A stretch of 64,000 nucleotides of DNA, from the NCBI RefSeq assembly GCF_947172395.1, contig NC_069102.1, positions 10,322,442 to 10,386,441 on the forward strand. The letters are read 5' to 3'. Positions 33,569-47,450 of the stretch are shown here, one piece after another; position 1 is the stretch's first letter, and each line of letters starts with the position of its first letter. The notes beneath the pieces are model-generated. The model had not been told where the DNA came from. It saw only the letters and a program-made list of their open reading frames with translations, and did no database searches. This stretch comes from Bicyclus anynana (lineage: Eukaryota; Arthropoda; Insecta; Lepidoptera; Nymphalidae). The position numbers and the translations under genes were made by a program.

Positions 33569-33948
33569 ATAGAACTGGGTTTCGGCGGTTTCAATTAAAC
33601 ACTATTTTGGTTCTTAAAATTATTCTTATGCAACACATTTTTTATATAATTTTTGCTATAGCCATTTTTTAGATGTTACCTTCTTTTAGGTTTGGATTTT
33701 AACTTCTTTGAAATTTTAAAGAGATTGTACAAACATACATTACATACATAAAAAATAATACAAATCATCAATTTATGCTATAATATAATATGAACATTGG
33801 AGACAGGTTGTTCCTATCAGATAAGAAAACTTAATACATTAAATATACCACACTTAAAATGGATGTTAATTTACATTTACACCAATAATGGATATCTTAG
33901 AACCACCAGCAAATGTAAGAGTCAAATAGAATATTTGGATGACATAGG

Positions 33949-34378
33949 TATACAGGGTGCTCGGGAGTATTTCCCTTATCTCTATGGTTAGATTCTTTAA
34001 CGAAAATTAATTATAAATGTCTAAGGGACATGTGTTCTAAAACGAACATGTTCGGAGTAAAAAATATTTCATTTGTAAATAGATCCTTATATTATGACCT
34101 AGCCAAACTTATTCTTTGATAAATATCATGAAGTAGCTTGCTAGTGAAGTGCGGAGTGCCAGTTGCAGTATCTAGTCGATATCGACAGTCTTACCACTAC
34201 TTACGTATTTTAAAATGCATAGATTGTGTGTTCATGGACATTCGGAATTATTTGAATTACTTTGTTTAAAAACATAAAAAAGTTGTTTTTTAGTTAAAAA
34301 AAAACTTAGGTTCTCTCCTATAAGTGGACTTTTCAACACCTTTAAGTTATGGGAAACACTCCGCAACACCCTGTATAT
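33949..34378. mobile_element. MITE copy 3 (ACAGGGTG termini)
   Basis: The left end ACAGGGTGCTCGGGAGTATT is identical to copy 1. The right end GGGAAACACTCCGCAACACC then CTGTATA. Flanked by TAT/TATA-like bases. About 430 bases, non-coding. Confidence 0.8.
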
Positions 34379-37300
34379 AAAGCTTTTTCAAGTGGATAGT
34401 CTAATGTTTCAAATCTAATGTATAGAAAAATCTCAGTTGTGCTCTATACAAAATACTATAATTAATCGTGTTGTTTAATCTTGAGTGCAACTTATTGTAA
34501 TGATAGCATTAAATTGAATTATACAATATATAAGACATCCATTAAAAAAATCAATAAAAATCATTATTTTTTCATTGGTAAACCTAGGTATTTTATACCG
34601 AAGTTAGACAACCTACTTGGAAATGTAGCTGAAGCAAAAAAGGTCATATTTTGATGATGATTGAAACGAAAAACTTTTATTAAAATAAAAACTACATTTT
34701 CAAGTTGATTCATTGGTTGCCATTACCTGTATTTTATAAAATGAAATCGAAATCATAAAACTAAACATTAATGTAAATTATACTTATATTTCATACTATA
34801 CCTACTAAATAATGTATAGTGTACACGTGCGAATTGTTTATGATTAAAATATTTTGCCACTATGCAGTATGCATAAACCTGAGAGTGATATAATTTATTT
34901 ATTTTAATTAATGTATATAGTTTCTTATAGAAATTGTATTCGACATCTGGGTACCAGCCTAGGCCGAAGCCCAGAATTAGACTAGACCAGACCTCAGCAA
35001 ATGTAAAATAATGGAAATTCTACCAATAAAATAATTAAAAATATTATTTTTATTCGAGCGAAACCTAGTGCCTGACTACGATAAGATCCTAGAATATAAA
35101 GATTGTCTCTGAGATTGAAATCGAACACAAGACCTCCCAGTTATAAGCAACGCATAGACAACATAGGTCTTCAAAGAGAGAGCAGAGACAGCACTAAAAA
35201 TAAGCACATGTAAACTATACAAAGTACACACAACATATATATATATATATATATATACAACTGAATGTTTTATTGTTTTATACAATATTAATGATTAATG
35301 ATAGATTGCAGTCACAGTTTAAGAGTTGCCGGAATTATATATAAAATAAGCAATGTGTAAATTTAATTACAATTCGGATTTCATAAAAACATCAATGATT
35401 TTATACAAAAGTACATTATTATAATAACTAATCCTTTGAAAATAGTTGCTGAATCCTAACAAAACAACTAACCTTAAATAACTCTTCTTACTATCCACTT
35501 ACTATAGTTCTAATTTGTAACATTTATTTCTAAGAACTATCTAAATGCTTTTTAATGACTTAAGGCTAGCGCACATTGAGTCGATCCGCACCGCAACACA
35601 AAAAGCACGCAACTTTTTAACAAGCGTGCGCTGTACAATCTATACTTATAATAAATGTGTAGGAGGTAAATTCTGTACATGAAGTATATTTCCAAAATAA
35701 CTGTCAGGGGGTGATTAGTAATCGATACTGATGCCAAAAATGCAATTAGTAAAATTTTTGTCTGTCTGTCTGTATGTTCGTTATAGAAACAAAAACTACT
35801 CGACGAATTTTGACGAAACTTGGTACAATAATTCTTCATACTCATATAGCATACTTTTCTCAATAGGATCAGAGCAGTGAAGGGATAAGTTGGGAAAACG
35901 GGAGAAGTTACTTAGTTACCATTTTTACAGCGATACTACTGTAAGGGCTGGACTAAAGAGCGTCCGCTAGACTTAAATAGGAGTGTGCTGTATAAACTAA
36001 TCTGAAAATAGAAAATACCTATTTGGATATAAATAGTTAACGGTCTAGTTTTCCGTATCTTATTTAACCATATTCTTATGGTTAAATAAAATACGTGCAA
36101 GTTAGTAAATTCAACCATTGTTGCTTGCACATTTTATCAATTGTCTAAAAAAGATAAAAAAATACCATTAAAAAAAAATTACAAAAAAAAAATACCATTA
36201 AAAAAAAATACCATTTTCTTATAAAGCATTGCGTTGCGCTGTGGTTCGGCCCATTAGTGATACTTAGCTTTAAATAGTTTTTTGAAACAGTTACATCTAA
36301 CTATATTACCTTGTAACACAATAACATTCAGAAATAATTATCTGTCAACACATATGCCGACCTTAATATTACCTAAGTCTTAATGCAATTAGGTATGTCT
36401 CTATTTAGGTAATAAAAATAGTTAGCTACTATATATCTTTTTTTATTTATGTTTCATATACTGATGGGATAAATTTGTAATAATTGAGAAACATTGAACA
36501 TCAAAAATTGTTAAAATTCCAAGTAACATATAATTCCATATAATACACAAAATTATTACTCCATCTACTTAATTATTATTAACATGCAGTGATTTTTGGA
36601 TTTATTTAATTTAATACATTGAAATATTTCGTCGCCATGAGTCGTAAAAAGTATCGCGTTTATCACATGACATATTAACCAATATTGAGTAATATTATAA
36701 TTATTAAATCGAGTATTAAACTCAAAACATAACTTATTTACGCTAACATTACTACCTTAATGCCGCACTGTGTAGAACCCACTTGATCGGATTAGCAATT
36801 CCCCTCAAAGGTTCATAAAGTCTATATTATGAGTATAACCATTCGCCATATGTCAGCGAGAGCCTTTAAGTATATTTTTACCTAATTTAGGCAAATTCAT
36901 GTTAGGTACAATAGAAAAAAATACAATGTTATGTAATAATTTTACTCACACTCCATGAGATATACTAACAAATAAATTATTATTTATTATTACACGTGGT
37001 GTATATGTCTCGACTACTATTTTTGCTATGCCTAACCTTTAAACAGTGAAAAATGGTTTTATAGAGTAAATCACTAAACGAAGTACGAACCTGCAGCAAA
37101 TGTAATAATGTCTTAACTCATAAAAAAAACGTTTTATTAACAAAATACGATTTTATTCTTAATACAAGTTAAATATTAGACATCTACTTATCAGTAAATC
37201 GCGACTTTGATGCACGGCATTACATTATATTATCGAGATGGTATTCCATTATTTTTTCATTTTGATAGATATATACCGAAACATGGTGCTCCTAAGAAAA

Positions 37301-37898
37301 ACTAAGCCCAATGTAAAGTAACCTTTTTCAAATCTATAAAAATATTTTGTCGCCCAGATCCAATTTGAATCAGGATTTCTAATTTTTAAGTTCAAAGATT
37401 ATATTCTATCTATTTCATCCATCTACTGACTTGATATCTCTATGTCCTAAGAGAAGGCTTGATTTACAGTATTTACATGAGGATTGTCGACAAATACACA
37501 AGCCCCATGTCTCGGTAACTTAACCAGCAATGATAAGTCACAGTTATTGTTATCACTGCGCAGTAGATTGAAAGAAACAAATTTCATGACAAAAAATCCA
37601 TTTAATGCTAAAAAAACAAAAGGGTAGGTAAACAGTATCAACATAAACGAAGTTATTTCGTTTCTGTGCGTATAACTGTACGAGCTATTATAAATTTAAT
37701 TACAATTTACAATGATTTGCAAGAGGTGATCGCATGAAAAAAAACAATTTTATCAATTTCTTTGGACGGCGATAATGCAATTCTTTAGGTTCAATACTGC
37801 GCAGTTAAAACAGCTTAAATTTTTTCATGATGACGTCGTCGTTAACATCGACAAATAACATTGAATTGTCCGGTGTACCGCCACCATTCTGACACACG

Positions 37899-38168
37899 CA
37901 GTGGCGTGCACTGATTTCGATCAGAATATGCACTGAACAGTGTTGAATGAAAGACGATACAAACATAATAAATCGTTCTGGACAGTTCGCATCAAACATG
38001 TCTGCCGCTCTGAGATTGGTTCATATGAGTGCGCAGTACGATATAAGAATTAGACAGCAATATGCACAATTTACAGTAGCAAAATTACTTGACGCAAATT
38101 GTAATCAGCTCTACCAAAAAATATCAAAGATATGCAGTGCATTTACGCCTATATGGAGTGCACGCCAC
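37899..38168. mobile_element. Candidate hAT-like MITE
   Basis: The left end CAGTGGCGTGCACTGA and the right end GGAGTGCACGCCAC are inverted repeats of about 12 bases. About 270 bases. No coding capacity and no clear 8-bp target duplication, so the family assignment is tentative. Confidence 0.5.
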
Positions 38169-39664
38169 AGTTTGCATAAAACGGTCAACTGAGGTAAAGA
38201 GTCGATTGTTTCTACACCGCACACACTGGCACTCAATACGCGCGGCGGGACCGGGGTCGCACCCCAGTTTACCACACTCAGTAAGGATTGTAATAGCCGC
38301 CGCGTCTTATCCCTCTGCGAACAAGGCAAGACAATTAGTTAAGGATTGTGATGCATTAACCCAGTTGCGTTACATAACCCAGCGGCGTCTCAAGGCCAAT
38401 TAGAGCCACATGGCACCGCCTCGCAGGTTTGTGGTGGAACACGCGAATATAGGAATATTCACGAAGAACTTAAGAAGATTTCTATGGCCTCGTAGCTTGC
38501 AAGTGGGGCGATCCGGTGACGCGACGGAGTTGTTGTTGTAAGGGTAAGAAGGCCATCTAACTTAAATACTAACTGCACGAGCGGCACTGGTCGGGTGCTA
38601 CGTGGCTCTAATGACTTGTGACCCTATGAGACAGAGACAACTGGGTTAACCCGTCTGGCTATAGATCATGAATGTCTTATGTCATAGTTTTAGGTCTGGT
38701 TATAGGACAACATGATCTTTTTTTTTATTAATTTTCAAGTGTGACTGCGGTTCTGAGACTTGTATACATAAAAATGGAAAACGCGCGTTATAACGCGTCG
38801 CGTCACCTGCTCCATATAACCATACTCATATAACTGAATATCCATACTTTTACTTAAAATAATTATATTTTTATTATGTCTTAAGTAAAACCTTTAAAAC
38901 GACACTACTAAAATAAATCACCAGAATAAAGTAATAAATAAAAAGCTGAAGTTTATGAAATTCAAGAATTCAAAATAATAAATAATGTATGATTTAGAGA
39001 ACGTTACCATGCAATCAAAGCGCGAGAGAAGGGATATAGGACAATAGCATTGAAACAAAAAACATAAATGTGTCAATTACAAACTTTATTTCATACAAGT
39101 TCCAGTGTTTCATAAATGTATTATATACATGCCTATATATTTAGCTCAACAATCAACATATGTAAAAAAAATGTCTAAATACCAACATAAGAGATGCCAT
39201 ATTGAGTATGTCTGAAAAATGTAAAACTAAATATTTCTTTTGTTCATAGAAAAAAAAAACATTTTATTTTAAATTTTTCAGATATTTTTAATATAAAAAT
39301 ATAAAGTAACTTGAATTTCAAAGCTATATATTTATTGAATGCTAAAAGAATTCAATAACCATCCAACTCGCCAGCAAATAAAAATAAAAATCCATACATA
39401 TTGACTAATTAAAACATTTTTATAAACACAAAATGGAGGTCTATTTTTAACCTCCCACAGAATTTCTTATTGACTCAAGTGTTCGCAATGCTTAAAATTA
39501 CTTAGTATTATGTCACCATCACCAACAAACACAATTACTGTTGTTTCCAGGGTTCCGTAGTCAACAAGGAACCATTATAGTTTCGCCATGTCTACTGTTT
39601 AGCTAAAGAGACTTAATAATAGGCTTAAGGCTGTAATTGCATATAACATGCAAATAGCATGAGT

Positions 39665-39900
39665 AACGTACGAGACGTGATAGCCTAGTGGATATGAACT
39701 CTGCCTTCGATTAGGAGGACAAAGGCCCATGCACTGCCAATTTTTCAGTTGTGTATTTTAAAAAATTATATATAATGTGTCTCAAACGGTGAAGGAACAC
39801 ATCACGAGGAAACCTGCGTACCTGAGAATTTTCTTAATTCTCTACGTGTGTGAAGTCTGCCAAACTGCACTGGGCCAGCGTGGTGGACTAAGGCCTCGGT
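39665..39900 (+). mobile_element. SINE copy (family A)
   Basis: GTGATAGCCTAGTGGATATG head, CTCAAACGGTGAAGGAAC body and CACTGGGCCAGCGTGGTGGA tail. The 3' end is replaced by unrelated sequence. Confidence 0.85.
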
Positions 39901-40833
39901 GACAGCACCATTTTTCAATTTAGGGAACAATTGTGCATTATTAAGGTTTAAAGTGCTAATTTAATCTACGGAACTCTTGAACTGCACCTGGCCCGACACG
40001 CACTTGGCCGGTTTTTAACACACTTATATTAACTTCACTTGTAACTAATGTATAATATGTAAGAAAATCTTGGAATCATTTGACCCACTTCCCGGTCTTC
40101 GATTAGGATGAAATTTTGCACACGCTCCGAGTTCTGATAACAATACATGACTAGCTAAGAAACGTCATTACAAATCCAATATGGCGGCCTCCCTAAGATA
40201 GCGGACTGGCTGTTTGAAATGCACCCCTATGATATGGGTGTTTTTTAGTTTTTAAACTGTTCATGTTATTATAATTAGCCATGTATTTTTACAGTCATGA
40301 CCCATTTGTCATGCAACTATAATAGTTCAACATGGACTATTATAGTTGCATGACATTTTGGTTTCAAGTTTGCGTCCATGAGTTCACCTAACAGCAGTTA
40401 GGTTTCAAATTGTACAGTCAAGTTTTGTCCATCTTTTCCTACCCTTGGTTATCCTACATTTGATATCAATTACATACTTATTATGGCATCTCTTAAAGCA
40501 CTACATTCTCGAACTACAAAATAATAAACAATATGAATAATTTGACCACAACTATGAGAAGTGTTCTGTGCCTGCTCCATACCAACACCATAACTTAATA
40601 TTTAAAAAAAAAATCATAAATATGAAGCTTGTACTAAACAATAAAATATATCAAAATGCTAGATCATGCAAACAATATAATCATTTATTATAATAACATA
40701 TATTGCAAATATTCTGCATACAATATTTGTAAAATAAAATTATTCATAAAATATTTAAGAAACAAAGTACATTTCATACACAGGGATGTTCCAATGATTT
40801 AAATAAAAATATAACTATAGCCAAACCACATAA

Positions 40834-41343
40834 CTGAGTCCTCAATCGTATGGCACACAACTGAGTCCATAAACACGTACCACGTAACTAAGTCCACGAC
40901 CGCGTGCCACATAACTGAGTCCTTAACCGCGTGCCAAACAACTGTGTCCTCATTCGCGTGCCACGTAATTAAGTCCACGACCGCGTGCCACATAGCTGAG
41001 TCCTCTACCGCGTGCAACACAACTGAGTCCATAACCGCGTGCCACACAACTGAGTGGTTAACCGCGTGCCACACAACTGAGACCACAACCGCGTGCTACA
41101 CAACTAAGTCCTCAAACGCGTGCCATGTAACGGAGTCCACGACCGCGTGCCACAAAAATGAGTCCTCAACCGCTTGCCACACAACTGAGTCCACAACCGC
41201 GTACCACAACATTGAGTCCACGGACGCGTGCCACATAACTGAGGCCACAAATTCGTGCCACACAACTGAGTCCTCAAACGCGTGCCACGTAGCTCAGTCC
41301 TCAACTACGTGCCACATTACTGAGTCCTCAACCGCGTGTCACA
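40834..41343 (+). repeat. 27-bp minisatellite, about 19 copies
   Basis: The unit resembles TGAGTCCTCAACCGCGTGCC plus ACACAAC (27 bases, consensus by eye). Units differ mainly at the two to three bases after GAGTCC and in ACACAAC/ACATAAC/ACGTAAC. Because 27 is a multiple of three, long ORFs exist on both strands: plus 40944-41363 (9-residue unit like TESSTACHT) and minus 41086-40799 (unit like VWHAVVDS). No start context, intron or flanking domain supports either as a gene. Confidence 0.9.
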
Positions 41344-42481
41344 AAATTTATAAAAATGGGTAGATGTACATAGTACACAAGCCAATTTTTTATGCTAACA
41401 AAACTCAAATTAATCCATTGAAACTAATAGATCCTTTGTAATATATTGTCAGCCCTTATTCCTTAAAATATGGCATTGATATGGAGCAGTGGGCAGAGAA
41501 TTAATTATTCTCAAGTAGATCTTGTATTGAGGTCTCAGACCAATTACATAGGGACCTGCCTCGCTAGAGTCGGGCAAAGATCAAGAAACATTGATCTGAT
41601 ACATTTATAAAAATTGGGTCAGTACAATAGATGAAGATGTATGGTTTCTGTAGTTAAATGTCATAAATGGTTAAAAACTTATACTTTACTAATAGTTGAA
41701 GTTACGTTTCATTTGTAAGTATTTCTAACTTATTTATATCAAATTTGTAATGAAAACAATAACTAGAAAGAAACGATTCTTCAACCGGAACAGCAAAACA
41801 TCAATCAAGTAATTGAATATTCTGTGTACTGAGTCTAAGCAATGTGTTTGTTAGTCTGTGTAAAAATTACACAGGTGTATTTTGAATCTATAGTAGTATA
41901 TAGTGTAAGGCCACAAAATATATTTATTGGTGTTAAATACTTTCAATGTGAGTTTTAGAGTGAGAGTTAGAATTTACGTGCAATACAGGTCCTTGTGTAA
42001 TTAGTCTGAGATTGAGGTAGACAAAAAACATCAATGAAAATAACTAAATTATATAGAAAAAGTCTTGTGTTAAAAGCTTAAAAGATGTTATTTCTCAACG
42101 CTTCCTCGTTTAGCAACTGTGGGGAAGTCAGTTGGAATGGTTGATATGTGTCATTAGGATTTTTTTTTTTTTAAAAAAAGTTCACTTTATGTAGAAGGTA
42201 TGTACAATGAAAATTAGGTAAGTCAATCTAAGGATATCAACATAACTCCATTATGATATTATTAATGATGAATGACTAATAGATACAAGTCGTCATTCTA
42301 ACTGCAGACTGTTTATTTAAAAACCGTAGGACATTTGCAAAAAAAAAAATATATATATAATATTGCCTACAATCTGTAGAGAAATGTAGTATAGAGCCAG
42401 TGATGGCCAGATTTTACAAGAGCTGAAAGTCTATAAACCCAAGCTTTTGCCCTAAGTAAGTACCATTCTTTCTTGTCTATG

Positions 42482-42690
42482 TCTCTTTACCTTGTAGGCT
42501 TAAGATGCGCGCCACGACATATCTCGTGAAGACAAAGAGACATATTATGGACCAATAGCGCTGAACGGGAAATATCAGGTTGCGATAGGACAAAGGAGTG
42601 ATAAGTCCGGTTCAACTGTTATTGGTCGACTATGTCTTTTTCTCTTCAAGGGATGTCATGGCGAGCAATTTAGGCCTACTGGCTATCACA
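42482..42690. mobile_element. Candidate MITE next to the 3' end of Pabp2
   Basis: Termini TAGGCTTAAGATGC and GCAATTTAGGCCTA are imperfect inverted repeats, with inner inverted pieces (ATCTCGTGAAGACAAAGAGA / TCTTTTTCTCTTCAAGGGAT). A related fragment lies at about 29837-29895. It ends about 55 bases before the Pabp2 stop and would lie in its 3' UTR. Confidence 0.6.
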
Positions 42691-42744
42691 AGTACTTGGG
42701 CCGTGGGTGTAGGGGGCAGGGTGTGTGGTGAACGGTGAGGGGAG

Positions 42745-45700
42745 TTAGTAAGGGTTGTACCTGCCGCGGCGGGGCCGGTAGCCGCCGTATGGCGAGTAGC
42801 GCTGCGCGCGGCCGCGACCCCGCATGCCACGCGGCGGCCGGTTCGTCGTTGACAGCCCTGGCTTGTTCGTACGCTTCGGCATCACCTGCAATACGGTAAA
42901 TTACTTTATAACACATTTGCTCGTAAAGTATTGCTTATTTCATCAATTTAAATATCGTAATGTTTCTCATTACTCACATGTGCCGTAATGTAAAGTAAAT
43001 TGCACATGTGCCGTAATGTAATATAAAACCTTTATCATCCATCTAAAAACAAATGGTACTTTTTTAAATCTTGGCAAAGAGTTTTTATGTCAGTGCTCAA
43101 CTTTTTATGAATAAAATTAACTTTGTGAGATAAGATATATTAAAAATATATTTTATTATAAATTTTTGACAATATTGACAATAAATGTTTTAAAAAAATA
43201 CTTAATTTTTAAAATAAATTTTACAAGAACTCCTTAACATTTATTAATTGATACTGATACATTTCTGACCATTATTCCATGAAATTAATAGTTTATATTA
43301 ATTTTGATATGAGTCAACTAACTACTATATTGGAGTGGAACAGGAATATTTATAATACTGACTGACCTTAATTTGCCGTCCTCTGAACAAAGACTCGTCC
43401 ATAGCCATTGCTGTCTGCACGCTGTCTTTGTCACCAAACTCTATGTAGGCAAAACCTTTGGGATGCCCATCAAACCTATTGCATAATATTGTAACCCTGC
43501 AAATAATCAACACATTAAAACAACATTGAGCTATTAAGCTTACTGTATCATGGAAGCAAACATAAATACACACCACGCAATAAAAATAAACAAATATATA
43601 ACCTAACCTAAAATGTTTTTCAGATAGCTTGGGTACAGTGACAGTTTGTTTCACTCTTGAAAGTTTGTTGAGATTCATGAAACTAGTATGTATTATAAAC
43701 ATCCTTAGGCAACTATCACAACACCCATGATATCTGAAAAACACTTTAATAAAGTAATGATGTATTCTATTACTTTATATGCTAGAGAAGTTGGTGTGAA
43801 AGGCATACCAACGTAATCTCTACAACCTGCATAAAGATTTTGATCTGACAAGGACTGCAGTAAGTTCTATATTAGAACTGGTATACAAAGCCAAAGAAGT
43901 TCCTACCAATTCGGCCAAGTAGGAAATCCATATAATCCTAGTTTTATCTTTCTTAGTTAATATTCTAAATAACAATTTATTCCTTACACTAAAATGTTTA
44001 TAAGGTAGTATATATTGTACATTTATTTTCATAAAATTATTTAACTTAAAATTAAATAACACACACAGAGTTATAATAAATCTTAAGGATTTAGCACAAA
44101 AGCAGGTTCAACATGTTTTTGCATTAGTTAAATTAAGCCTAACAATAAACTTTGAATTTGAAATTTATTTAAAAAGTGTTAGCCGTGATTGTCCAGTACT
44201 TTCGATTCGGAGGTGGGTTCGAAGCCAGTTCGGGGTATGCACTTCCAACTTTTCAGTTATGTGCATTTTAAGAAATTAAATATCACATGTCTGAAACAGT
44301 GAAACTTTTTTTAATTCTCTGCATTTGTAAAGTCTGCCAATCAGTATTGGGCCAGCGTGGTGGAATATTTGGCCTAACCCCTCTGATTCTGAGAGGAGAC
44401 TAGAGCTCAGCAGTGAGCCGAATATGGGTTGATAATGAGATAGGGCAATTTGATACCTATTAATGGAGCCACAGCCGTGGAAGTGCTGCTCCAGCTCCTC
44501 TGCGTTAGCACCATAGTCCACGTTGCCAACATATACTGATCTGTTGTCTACCTCAATTTTTTCCTCTATAGACATGTTCAGAGGACTCGCTGCAAATGAA
44601 GAAATATACATATTAATTTAATATCAAAACACAGCCAAAACTTATGGCAAAGTATGCCTGACTAGTATTGAACCGATGAGGGGCCCTCAGTCAGGAGCTG
44701 GTTCTAGTACCTATGTACAATTATTGTAAATTGTAGAAAACTTTCAAGAGTGAAACGAACTGTCACCCACACCATACAACAGCGTACAAACTGTAAGCAA
44801 CATATCTGTTTGTGTTTGGATTTCTGACTTAACTGATCAGTGCTGACAACTATCTGCACTGAGAGCTATTATTCTAAAAGACTTTCTTTGTAAAAGCCAA
44901 CCTTGATGTAAAATGTTTATTAACAAACAAATCAAAAATTAAGGTAGAAAACGCATGTCACTTGATACCTGATACCTGAATAAGTATTGTTTTGTCAGTC
45001 AGGCAGTCAGGGTTACATGTTTCATGAATCATGAGTATGGCAAGACCAAAAAATTTAAAAACTCTAAATGTGACTTACTAAGTCCAGGAGGGCTGCCCAT
45101 GCTCATCTGTTTGTCAACTTCAGTGTGCATTTGTTTTAACTTCTCTGCCTCTTCTTCCATCTCCCTCACTCTTGCCTTGATTGCGGCAAGATCTGGAACG
45201 TCTGCAGCTGCTGCTTCATCCTTCAAAAAGTATGAATTATCACACATAAGATTAAATTATACTACACTTGAACACACAACCTCCTCCTTTTTGAAAGTCT
45301 GTTACTGTTTAGTATACATATGTATATAAATACACTACTACTCTATCAAATACAATAATTAGCGGTTGTATAACCATTTTAGGCCAATTGCTTCAAAAAC
45401 ATCTGCTTGTAAACAAACAATAGCATTTTCAATGTATTAAAACTGAATTACATCACAATAACAATCACAATATTTATATTGAAGAGTGTAGTTATTGTTT
45501 ACCTTAATAAAACTTAGTTATCTAAATAAAAAATGCTCCAAAAGCCAAAATTGAGTTATCGAACTGCCACTCTCAACGTTTTCGCGTATTATTGTTACTA
45601 ATATTTGAGTAAAGCAGTTCCCTAGCTCACTTATTTCTCCTGATTCACGACTCTACCGTTATATCGATTGAAAATACGAGATATACTTACGCCTAGGTTG

Positions 45701-45783
45701 TTGTCGGTCATATTTATTGAACCGTTGGGGCCGTCTGTATGATTGTTGTCAATCGTGTCTAAATAATCGTCATTATCGGCCAT
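42745..45783 (-). CDS. Pabp2: Nuclear poly(A)-binding protein 2 (PABPN1 family), 5 exons
   Basis: This protein binds growing poly(A) tails in the nucleus, stimulates poly(A) polymerase and sets tail length. Minus-strand exons: 45783-45691 (MADNDDYLDTIDNN start), 45220-45079, 44589-44457, 43496-43367, 42885-42745. They sum to 639 nt and 212 residues, close to the fly protein. Residues 1-31 are acidic. About 40-75 is a coiled coil (AIKARVREMEEEAEKLKQM) needed for poly(A) polymerase stimulation. About 93-170 is one RRM with RNP2 (VYVGNV) and RNP1 (KGFAYIEF). The tail is Arg/Gly-rich (RGMRGRGRAQRYS) and ends in YNPY, resembling the SPY-type end of relatives. Exon phases are 0, 1, 0-based compatible throughout with no frameshift. 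A likely 5' UTR intron has its acceptor near 45849 (TTTACAG|GTGCAAG) and donor near 45920. Divergent from morgue. Confidence 0.96.
44178..44440 (+). mobile_element. SINE copy (family A) in Pabp2 intron 3
   Basis: A diverged head (GTGATTGTCCAGTAC, GTGGGTTCGAAGCC) and a good tail (AGTATTGGGCCAGCGTGGTG through GAATATGGGTTGATAATGAG). It ends about 16 bases from the donor of Pabp2 exon 3, in opposite orientation to the gene. Confidence 0.85.
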
Positions 45784-46275
45784 ATCAACAAACTTTCGTC
45801 CTTATAAAGTAAAAAACTCAAATCTTCCAAACAAACACTAAACTTGCACCTGTAAACAACATATTGATTACACAAATTCGTACAAATTATCTAATATCTT
45901 CTGAGGAAGCTATCTGACGTACCGGTAACCAAAATACGAAGTTCCGGGTGACCTAATATAAAAATATTAGAAGCATTATCTGCTGTTAAGTATTTCACTT
46001 CACACAATAAGTTTGTAACTTTTAAATATATCACTATTGCTGTAATATTTACAGATTTATTTTAGTGAAAAAATATTTTTCAAACCAAACAATTATTTGA
46101 CAACAGACTAGATGACATTTGCAAAAATTGCAACAATTTTCAGCAGCGTTGCCATAACTCATTTATAAAATTCCCCACTAATCCACTAAAAGTAAAGTCC
46201 CCCAAATAAAAAAGAAAAGAAATATGTAAGAGTTGAAATTGGTTTTCAAATTAGGGAGTAACCCACGCGAGAAGA

Positions 46276-46565
46276 GCCGAGATAGCCCAGTGGATAAGAT
46301 TCCGGAGAGTATGGGTTCGAATCCGGTCTGGGACATGCACCTCCAACTTTTCAGTTGTGTGCATTTTAAAAAATTAAATATCACGTGTCATAAACGGTGA
46401 AGGAAAACATCGTGAGGAAAGCTGCATACCAGAGAATTTTCTTCATTAACTGCGAGTGTGAAGTTTGCCAATCCGCAATGGGCCAGCGTGGTGGACTATT
46501 GGCCTGACCCCTCTCATTCTGAGAGCACTTGAGCTAAGCAGTGAGCCGATTCAGGGTTGATAACA
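46276..46565 (+). mobile_element. SINE copy (family A), near full length
   Basis: GATAGCCCAGTGGATAAGAT head, GGGTTCGAATCCGGTCTGGG B box, ATAAACGGTGAAGGAAAACA body and ATCCGCAATGGGCCAGCGTG tail ending GATTCAGGGTTGATAA. Confidence 0.9.
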
Positions 46566-47159
46566 ATAACGGTAATAATAACCACGCGATAGTGTCATAC
46601 ATATTTGGTTTACACAAACTATGGATTTAATTTATCTTGTTTAAAAAATTCAATATAATAGTTAATTTAATTGGATATAGTTTCACCTACTTACGATAAA
46701 ATGTCCAAAGCATTATTTTCCATTTGATGGGTACATGCAAATAAAGATGCAGATGCAGAATCAATAAGAAATGTTTAATAGGGTAGTGCAGGTAAAGAAA
46801 TAACTTTACCGCGCTTTTCTAAATCCTTTCTGTTAGTCAGTTGAAATTCCCCGAATTTGAGGAATTCCTCAAAAATTGGCAATGTTGATTATAGTTTAGG
46901 TATCTACAGATTATATATTCACGATGTTTGATGGTTGCCGTTGACATAACTGTATCTCATGCAAATAGATTACAAACGGCTAAGAAAAGTATCTTCTTTC
47001 TCTTCAATTATCGTATTATTTAATCTATGTTATTTAAGTCTGCATTTAAAATTAAATATAGCCTATGAAACTCACAAAGAACGTTACTTAATTACGTTAA
47101 TGCTTTTTTTAGTGAAATAATTTTTAAAGTCGGTTCAGTAGATTTCGAGATCATCCCAC

Positions 47160-47450
47160 AACTCTCAGACTAATTATTATATAAAGACCAGTCAAGAACA
47201 AAATTGTCTGTCAATTTATGAGAAAAACGAGCTTAGTGGTATATATTTTATACTAAACTTGACAGTTTTTTATACCATTCAATTGGACATAAAGGCATTT
47301 TTACGGAGCTCTTTAAGCAACGAAGACGATAACAGCTCTTTATTGACAGCTTTTATAGTTGCATTAGATCATTGATCATATACTTTGACAGAAAAGTAGC
47401 TCCCAGCGAGGCAGGCCCTTATGTGATTAGTCTTAGCTACTATCTCAAAC
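47160..47450 (+). repeat. Dispersed repeat (family E) copy
   Basis: Shares AAAATTGTCTGTCAATTT, GAGAAAAACGAGC and ATCATATACTTTGACAGAAA and GGCAGGCCCTTATGTG-like strings with the copies in Rbf intron 12 (14800-15165). Confidence 0.6.

Noticed and set aside
40834..41343. CRISPR-like array
   Set aside because: Units are contiguous 27-bp variants without unique spacers, in a eukaryotic genome. It is a minisatellite.
42630..42916. 66- and 76-residue ORFs overlapping Pabp2 exon 5
   Set aside because: They are other frames of the Arg/Gly-rich exon. The correct frame ends in YNPY at 42745.
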